Source: Culex pipiens pallens (Eukaryota; Arthropoda; Insecta; Diptera; Culicidae). Taken from it: a stretch of 64,000 nucleotides of DNA. The notes under the pieces are model-generated. The model was not told the origin of the DNA and searched no databases. It saw only the letters and a list, made by a program, of their open reading frames with translations. This document shows positions 58,601-64,000 of this stretch, one piece after another. Numbering within the stretch: the stretch's first letter is position 1; the number at the start of each line of letters is the position of its first letter. The stretch is taken from the NCBI RefSeq assembly GCF_016801865.2, contig NC_068938.1, forward strand, positions 113,176,615 through 113,240,614, written 5' to 3'. The translations under genes and the position numbers were made by a program.

Positions 58601-59458
58601 AACACGACCGCTTATTAGGATTAAAATGGGTAGATTTCCCCTACAAAACCTCAGGTTTAAACGGCGTTCAAACGTAGATAATCGGATAGTTTGAATGTAG
58701 TAGTGTTAGATGTTTCATACATATAGCAGTCGCTGCTGTCTCGCTGTTGCTAGAGTAATCTTTATAGAGCTATCTAAGCCCGATCTCACGCACACAAGCT
58801 TACCATTTGTTTTTGCTGGCGGGTACAAATTTTAACCTAAAAATCCTTCGTGTACGTACACGCAATACATGCGCACGTAGATAACTCTATAAGTTATAGG
58901 TTCGAGTTTACACACGACGATGGTGTTCGTTTGTGTACAAAAACCGGGCGCACGCAGACTGAACGCGGTGCAGGGAGCACTGATTTTAACTAAAGTCCGG
59001 AAGATTGTAAAAAGGGTGGTTTTTGTAAGGAAACCCGTTATGTTATATATTTTTAAAAAGGTATTTCAAAGACCTTTCTAACGAGCCCAACATTGAAGAT
59101 CGGACAACCCTATCCACAGTTATAAGCACTTAAGTGTTATTTATACACTTTTTATAGGCTGGATCTCATAAATTTTGATGAATAAGTCCATCGTTTGAAA
59201 GGTATTCAAAAGACCCTTTCAACGTGACTTAAAGATTGAACCCTAGCAAAAGTTACGAGCACTTAAGTGCTAATGTAACACTTATCAGAGGCTAGATCTC
59301 AGGCATTTTGATAAAAATGTTGTCCGGATCTATCGTGAGGCCCATCGTTGGTGGGTAATAAGAAGACCTTTGCAACGTGACCAAAATATTGAAGATCTAA
59401 CAACCTTATCAAATGAAAAAATATAACTTTATCACGTGAGGAAGGCTTAGGGTGAATT

Positions 59459-59501
<43 letters not shown>

Positions 59502-61354
59502 TACAATTTCCAAAAGTCTTGCTTACCCGGATTTAGCTGAAATTTTGAAGGGCCATTGCAACTTTTATTTCAAGGTTTTATCCCCCGTTCTTCAAGATAT
59601 TCAGCCATTCCACGTCAAACAGGAAGTCTCCAAATCAAAAGTGCTCCGATTTGGCTCAAATTTGGAGTGGAGGTTCTTTGGCCCAAATAATTAGACCCGT
59701 ATTTTTTTTGTTTGGCAATTAGGGTGGTTCTATACGAAATAGGGTGGTCCAAAAAATTGCGTTTTCGTCGATTTTCGCAAAAAACACATTTTTCAAAAAA
59801 TCATATCTCCGGAACGGCTGAACCAATCTTGGAGCGCCAGAAAGAAAGGTTATTAGTTGGGCATTTAAGGAAAAATATGTTGAGGTCCAAAAAAATTAGC
59901 TGAATATTTGAAAAGGTCCTATAAAAATTTCATTTGCTGATTTCAAGGTCTCGGGACCAAAGAGCCCATGTCTGAAAATATTTTTCCCTGATTCCTTGTA
60001 ATATTTTACATAACATATCAAAAAATTGCGAATATCCTCATATTGGTAAAAGACGGTTAGGATTTCTTGTTCAAAGATTCTTTGGTATTCTGCAAATATT
60101 TGGTAGTAGCATAGCTGGTTTGCAAAATTCGGAAATCAGGATTAAAATTTGTTTATTTTTTAAATTGGAAAATTGGAAATAAGAAAAGTGGCAGGAGTAT
60201 GAAAAAGTTAAAAAAAAGTTGAGTTGTTCGTTAAAAGTTCTCAATTTACAAAAATTTTAAAATTGCGAAATTATATCTCAATAAAACAAAACAATTCGCT
60301 TTTTCTTCTTTCGATAACCACAGTCGTCCTGTTCATCGCGGTCAGCGAGTTCGGCTGGTTCCCGGAGCTGGTCCAGAGGGGTTTCTACTGCGATGACCGC
60401 ACCATCCAGCGGCCCTACAACGGAGACACAATCACAGCGGGGGTCATCGTCGTAAGTGGCCTATTGCCCTTGCTGCTCATTTGGCTAGCCGAAGCGCTGT
60501 TCTATGCACCGTCCACTGCGGAGTACATGAAAATGGCTGAAGTTCCTAGCTCACGGAGTTCGACCTCGTGGAGGCAGACTTGGTTCTGGTTCAAGAAGTA
60601 TGGCCGGGGGTTGCTTCTGAAGCTGCTGGTGGTTGACGTGTTGAAGGTGAGGCTTTTTGGGGGTTAGGGAAATTTGGTGATGATCTTTGAAACTGTGTTT
60701 TTTTTTTCTATCTGGTTGCAGATCTTCGCTGGTGAGCATCGGCCTCATTTTCTGGACACGTGTCGACCGAATGTGGTTTGCGAGGGAAGCGAGTAAGTTG
60801 AAAGAGTTGCCGGTTGATTTCGGGAAGACACTAACTTGAAATCGTCGTTTCAGGTACATTGCACAGTACACGTGCACCAACACCGAGGAGCGACCGTACT
60901 TCATCCGTGACGCCAGCAAGTCTTTCCCTTCAGGGCATTCGTCCGTCAGTGTGTACGGCGCGATCTTCATGATCTGGTATTTGCAGTGTAGGACGCCAAA
61001 GCTGCGCTCCAGCATGGCCATTCCGCTGTGCCAAATGGTGCTGGCGACCTGGGCAATGTTCTGCTCGCTTTCGCGAATCATCGACAATCGGCACCACTGG
61101 TGGGACGTGCTAGCCGGGGCCGCAATCGGAGCCGTTACAGCGTTTTTAACGGTGAGTTTCTAAATTATGAGTTTGAAGTTGAATGCCTTGTGAGTCACTT
61201 GTCCACCTTGCAGTGCACTTTGAGCTGTAAAAACTTTGCTAGCGCTAAGCAAAGCACGAGTAGCATCGCGTACAAAGATCATGGAACCAACCTGATAGAA
61301 ACCAACGGCCGTTACAAGGAGGAACCCCTTCGAAATATTATCCACACCACGTGA
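51573..61354 (+). CDS. Wunen-like PAP2 lipid phosphate phosphatase, isoform B
   Basis: Exons 51573-51663, 60324-60646, 60722-60792, 60854-61151 and 61214-61354 total 924 nt, 307 residues; all junctions are GT-AG and phases agree. The family (LPP/wunen, PAP2 superfamily) dephosphorylates lipid phosphates such as phosphatidate and sphingosine/lysophosphatidate at the plasma membrane, with an outward-facing active site. All three catalytic motifs are intact: KX6RP at K138-P146, PSGH at P187-H190 and SRX5HX3D at S235-D246. Six hydrophobic segments are visible, the first spanning the exon 1-2 junction (VVFDVVVCAAVVLFIAVSEF). RGFYCDD and RPYNGDTI after it are typical. The C-terminus is a short polar tail. 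Intron 1 is 8.7 kb and full of repeats. No AATAAA was seen soon after the stop. An alternative first exon lies at 32941-33058. Confidence 0.92.
51664..52469. other. PAP2 intron 1, with a decayed R2 repeat fragment
   Basis: At about 51950-52100, CGATTCCTCGTCAAACCAGT, AAATCAAAAGTACTAAAATT and GGTGGTCCTAGCCGAGTTAG correspond block by block to repeat family R2 (10795; 59604). The rest is AT-rich and unrecognised. Confidence 0.5.
52470..54860. repeat. Interspersed repeat family R1, copy 2, interrupted by a palindrome
   Basis: Starts GCCTTCCTCGCCTTACTGAG, runs through a (GT)n microsatellite at about 52590-52637, and resumes after the insertion to end GTGAGGAAGGC at 54829-54839 plus the CCACCCTAGGGTGG extension. 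Without the 1,587-bp insertion and its 5-bp duplication the core is about 778 bp, matching copy 1 (771 bp) in inverse orientation. Confidence 0.85.
52689..54275. mobile_element. 1,587-bp palindromic element with CACAGTG ends (Transib-like)
   Basis: The two halves are near-perfect inverted copies (about 770 bp each) around a short centre near 53465-53500. Termini are CACAGTGGTCCAGATCGC and its complement. CATTG flanks both sides (52684-52688, 54276-54280), and the empty site GACATTGGCTGAACC is seen in R1 copy 1 (inverted, about 9167-9181), proving a 5-bp target duplication. CACAGTG ends with 5-bp duplications are features of Transib transposons, relatives of RAG1. No transposase is encoded. 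Confidence 0.88.
54861..55378. repeat. Intron spacer with two hairpin repeats
   Basis: A perfect hairpin at 55089-55130 (ATTTCATGTTTGATATAAAT and its inverse). A 110-bp hairpin lies at 55177-55287 (CCAATAAACCAAATTTCCAG ... CTGAAAATTTGGTTTATTGG) inside a weaker pair (CTGGAGTTTTTTTTAAAGG / TTTTTTTAAAAAAAAAAAAC) near 55156 and 55290. A small MITE is likely. Confidence 0.6.
55379..55784 (+). mobile_element. Dimeric tRNA-derived SINE, copy 3 (complete)
   Basis: Bracketed by a 15-bp perfect target duplication TTTCAATTTTTTTAG (55364-55378, 55785-55799). The head reads CCGTGGTGTAGGGGTAAGCG (box A) with box B GGGTTCGATCCC. A second tRNA-like unit starts near 55598 (CGCTGGTAGGCAGTTGG) with box B CAGTTCGAATCCC and a TTGGA/TCCAA anticodon stem. 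The tail is GCGAATAATTTGATTTTTT. Best reference copy in the window. Confidence 0.92.
55800..57454. other. PAP2 intron spacer with small repeats
   Basis: Mostly AT-rich. 56105-56188 carries CCCGGG-rich sequence and GGACGCCCTAA, the end of a TAGAGCGTCC-type element. 56503-56640 (GGGGCCATCTATAAACCACG; hairpin CCATACAAAAAACATG) looks like another repeat fragment. Confidence 0.45.
57455..59460. repeat. Interspersed repeat family R1, copy 3 (partial, interrupted)
   Basis: GGCTGAACCAATTTGGACCG at 57463 and TAAAGTCCGGAAGATTGT at 58991 are adjacent blocks in copies 1 and 2. It ends GTGAGGAAGGCTTAGGGTGA near 59450, followed by an (AG)n microsatellite (59462-59500). The distal part of the repeat is missing. 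Confidence 0.75.
57581..58980. mobile_element. 1,400-bp insertion in R1 copy 3 with 10-bp duplication
   Basis: TGATTTTAAC occurs at 57571-57580 and 58981-58990, exactly flanking sequence absent from the other R1 copies. The insert is GC-richer than its host. It contains a shorter inverted-ended element, TAGGGGAAATCTACCC (57718) to GGGTAGATTTCCCCTA (58643). Within that, on the minus strand, a GC-richer leader with a donor-like CAAGTGAGTG (GT at 58097-58098) resembles a 5' exon. Outer ends are not obvious inverted repeats, so the class is open. Confidence 0.6.
59604..60030. repeat. Interspersed repeat family R2, uninterrupted copy
   Basis: CAGCCATTCCACGTCAAACA through AAATTGCGTTTTCGTCGATT to TGTCTGAAAATATTTTTCCC matches 10800-10965 joined to 15853-16100. 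It serves as the empty-site comparison for the 4.9-kb insertion. Confidence 0.8.
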
Positions 61355-61774
61355 AGCGGCAGCATCATTTCAACATTCGAACAGTGCTTTATTGTTTGTT
61401 TTCCGTTGTAGTTTAAGTTTTACCCTTTAAGTTACGTATTTTTTAATTCAATTGTGATTCATCAGTAGAAGACATCCGTTACCATAGTTTTATGTTTAAA
61501 AGAATCATTTTAGCTGAATTAATTGTGATATCAGACTTCAAAGTTGTCTTTCCAAATCGCATGGGAAGAAATATCTTGTGTACAACAAAATTGCGAGAGG
61601 AAGTGGCGTAATGCTTGGTAACATGAAACCGAATTGTATTATTCAATTTCTTATTGTCGGCAACAGCCAGGGCTGGGGTAGATTGATGCGTCATGTCGAA
61701 GATGCTACCGCATGGCACACAGGAGAGAACCAGTTGAGCAATTCTCTACGAAATCGGTCTTTTTTCTTCAATTT
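61355..61774 (+). other. 3' flank of PAP2
   Basis: Presumed 3'UTR and downstream DNA; no canonical AATAAA recognised before the foldback. A short open frame at 61578-61793 lacks conserved features. Confidence 0.4.
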
Positions 61775-61775
61775 T

Positions 61776-63637
61776 AATTTTTGTATTTTTTAATCCGGCT
61801 GAAACTTTTTTGGTGCCTTCGGTATGCCCAAAGAAGCCATTTTGCATCATTAGTTTGTCCATATAATTTTCCATACAAATTCGGCAGCTGTCCATACAAA
61901 AATGATGTATGAAAATTCAAAAATCTGTATCTTTTGAAGGAATTTTTTGATCGATTTGGTGTCTTCGGCAAAGTTGTAGGTATGGATACGGACTACACTG
62001 GAAAAAATAATACACGGTAAAAAAAAATTTGGTGATTTTTTTATTTAACTTTTTATCACTAAAACTTGATTTACAAAAAAACACTATTTTTAATTTTTTT
62101 TATTTTTTGATATGTTTTAGAAGACATAAAATGCCAACTTTTCAGAAATTTCCAGGTTGTGCAAAAAATCACTGACCGAGTTATGAATTTTTTAATCAAT
62201 ACTGATTTTTTCAAAAAATCGAAATTTTGGTCTTAAAAATTTTTCAACTTCATTTTTCGATGTAAAATCAAATTTGCAATCAAAAAGTACTTTACTAAAA
62301 TTTTGATAAAGTGCACCGTTTTCAAGTTATAGCCATATTTAAGTGACTTTTTTGAAAATAGTCGCAGTTTTTCATTTTTTTAAATTAGTGCACATGTTTG
62401 CCCAGTTTTGAAAAAAATATTTTTGAAAAGCTGAGAAAATTCTCTATATTTTGCTTATTCGGACTATGTTGATACGACCTTTAGTTGCTGAGATATTGCA
62501 ATGCAAAGGTTTAAAAACAGGAAAATTGATGTTTTCTAAGTTTCACCCAAACAACCCACCATTTTCTATCGTCAATATCTCAGCAACTAATGGTCCGATT
62601 TTCAATGTTAATATATGAAACAATTGTGAAATTTTCCGATCTTTTCGAAAAAAATATTTTTGGAATTTTCAAATCAAGACAAACATTTTAAAAGGGCGTA
62701 ATATTGAATGTTTGGCCTTTGTGAAATGTTAGTCTTGATTTGAAAATTCCAAAAATATTTTTTTCGAAGAGATCGGAAAATTTCACAAATGTTTCATATA
62801 TTAACATTGAAAATCGGACCATTAGTTGCTGAGATATTGACGATAGAAAATGGTGGGTTGTTTGGGTGAAACTTAGAAAACATCAATTTTCCTGTTTTTA
62901 AACCTTTGCATTGCAATATCTCAGCAACTAAAGGTCGTATCAACAAAGTCCAAATAAGCAAAATATAGAGAATTTTCTCAGCTTTTCAAAAATATTTTTT
63001 TCAAAACTGGGCAAACATGTGCACTAATTTAAAAAAATGAAAAACTGCGACTATTTTCAAAAAAGTCACTTAAATATGGCTATAACTTGAAAACGGTGCA
63101 CTTTATCAAAATTTCAGTAAAGTACTTTTTGATTGCAAATTTGATTTTACATCGAAAAATGAAGTTGAAAAATTTTTACGACCAAAATTTCGATTTTTTG
63201 AAAAAATCAGTATTGATTAAAAAATTCCTAACTCGGTCAGTGATTTTTTGCACAACCTGGAAATTTCTGAAAAGTTGGCATTTTATGCCTTCTAAAACAT
63301 ATCAAAAAATAAAAAAAATTAAAAATAGTGTTTTTTTGTAAATCAAGTTTTAGTGATAAAAAGTTAAATAAAAAAATCACCAAATTTTTTTTACCGTGTA
63401 TTATTTTTTTCCAGTGTAGTCCGTATCCATACCTACAACTTTGCCGAAGACACCAAATCGATCAAAAAATTCCTTCAAAAGATACAGATTTTTGAATTTT
63501 CATACATCATTTTTGTATGGACAGCTGCCGAATTTGTATGGAAAATTATATGGACAAACTAATGATGCAAAATGGCTTCTTTGGGCATACCGAAGGCACC
63601 AAAAAAGTTTCAGTCGGATTAAAAAATACAAAAAAAA
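61776..63637. mobile_element. 1.86-kb foldback element downstream of PAP2
   Basis: GTATTTTTTAATCCGGCTGA at the left mirrors TCAGTCGGATTAAAAAATAC at the right. Arms of about 900 bp are nearly identical and meet near 62705. Weak symmetry reaches farther out (AAATCGGTC at 61752 against GACCGAAAT at 63645), so true ends may lie a little outside. Matching short frames on opposite strands (61774-61971, 63441 on) are mirror artefacts. Confidence 0.85.
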
Positions 63638-63649
63638 TCGAATGACCGA

Positions 63650-64000
63650 AATCCTAGAGAACTGCTCAGTTGTAGTAGTTTCCGTTTCTTTTATTATCAT
63701 GCCGCGCTTAGTTGAGGTGGATTTAGTAGAATTTAGATGAATGAGCTTTCGAAGCTGTACCTGATACAATCATAGGGAAAAGTATTATCATGTTTCGAGG
63801 AGGTTCATTCAGCTGTAAAAGGTAGTATTTATGTTTAATAAGAGCGAATCAGTTTTAAATTACCAGAAAAAATGTTTACTCAATGTTACCTGGATTAGGA
63901 AGTATGTCTTATAATATTTAGAGGAAAAACAGGACATTAATTGCAAAAACTTACTCTATTAAGATTTCAGAACAGATTTCATTTTAATGACAAAATTGAC
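63650..64000. other. Right-edge spacer
   Basis: AT-rich, no gene or repeat recognised. Confidence 0.4.

Noticed and set aside
60551..61087. 178-codon minus-strand open frame
   Set aside because: Antisense to PAP2 exons and reads through their introns; no family features.
61776..63637. Assembly-duplication artefact (inverted join)
   Set aside because: Arms carry scattered differences and the structure resembles the other foldbacks; kept as an element, though long reads would be needed to exclude an artefact.

Overview
This is nuclear DNA of a dipteran, most probably a culicine mosquito (Culex-like). Small spliced genes with 50-70 bp introns sit in very AT-rich DNA packed with young repeats. 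These include a BEL/Pao retrotransposon, tRNA-headed SINEs and at least a dozen long-armed foldback or MITE-type elements. The species is inferred; no diagnostic marker gene is present.

Four conserved genes can be assembled exon by exon. (1) The 3' part of a STIMATE/TMEM110 orthologue (4589-5987, +); its 5' exons lie beyond the left edge, so the antisense BEL/Pao element at 1-3378 and a foldback at 3466-4145 should lie in its intron. (2) UDP-glucose 4-epimerase, Gale (26892-28169, +), complete in four coding exons, with a probable 5'UTR exon near 20.7-21.1 kb. (3) A METTL4-type MT-A70 adenine methyltransferase (28256-32110, -), complete in three exons and tail-to-tail with Gale. (4) A wunen-like PAP2 lipid phosphate phosphatase (+), whose common exons lie at 60324-61354. 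It has two phase-compatible alternative first coding exons, at 32941-33058 and 51573-51663. The distal one is divergent from METTL4, so nearly everything from 33 to 60 kb is PAP2 intron.

The rest is repeat architecture. 6.8-9.4 kb: a foldback with a SINE, then an interspersed repeat. 9.5-10.8 kb: a decayed THAP-like sequence carrying a SINE with a perfect 22-bp target duplication. 10.8-16.1 kb: a four-level nest (repeat, then a TAGAGCGTCC-ended element, then a pogo-like-ended foldback made of 144-bp tandem repeats, then a 155-bp hAT-type MITE), supported by an uninterrupted relative of the outer repeat at 59.6-60.0 kb. 34.4-46.9 kb: a second foldback with related ends built on 128-bp repeats, split by a 10.3-kb mirror-image element. 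That element holds several different 8-bp satellites and two inverted, related spliced gene-like units. 49.3-50.6 kb: a near-perfect foldback. 52.5-54.8 kb: an interspersed repeat carrying a 1,587-bp palindrome with Transib/RSS-like CACAGTG ends and a 5-bp target duplication. 57.5-59.5 kb: another copy of that repeat, split by a 1,400-bp insertion with a 10-bp duplication. 61.8-63.6 kb: a foldback just beyond PAP2.

Coding calls rest on conserved motifs, splice consensus and phase bookkeeping by eye; repeat calls rest on visible terminal repeats and target duplications. No database comparison was possible.
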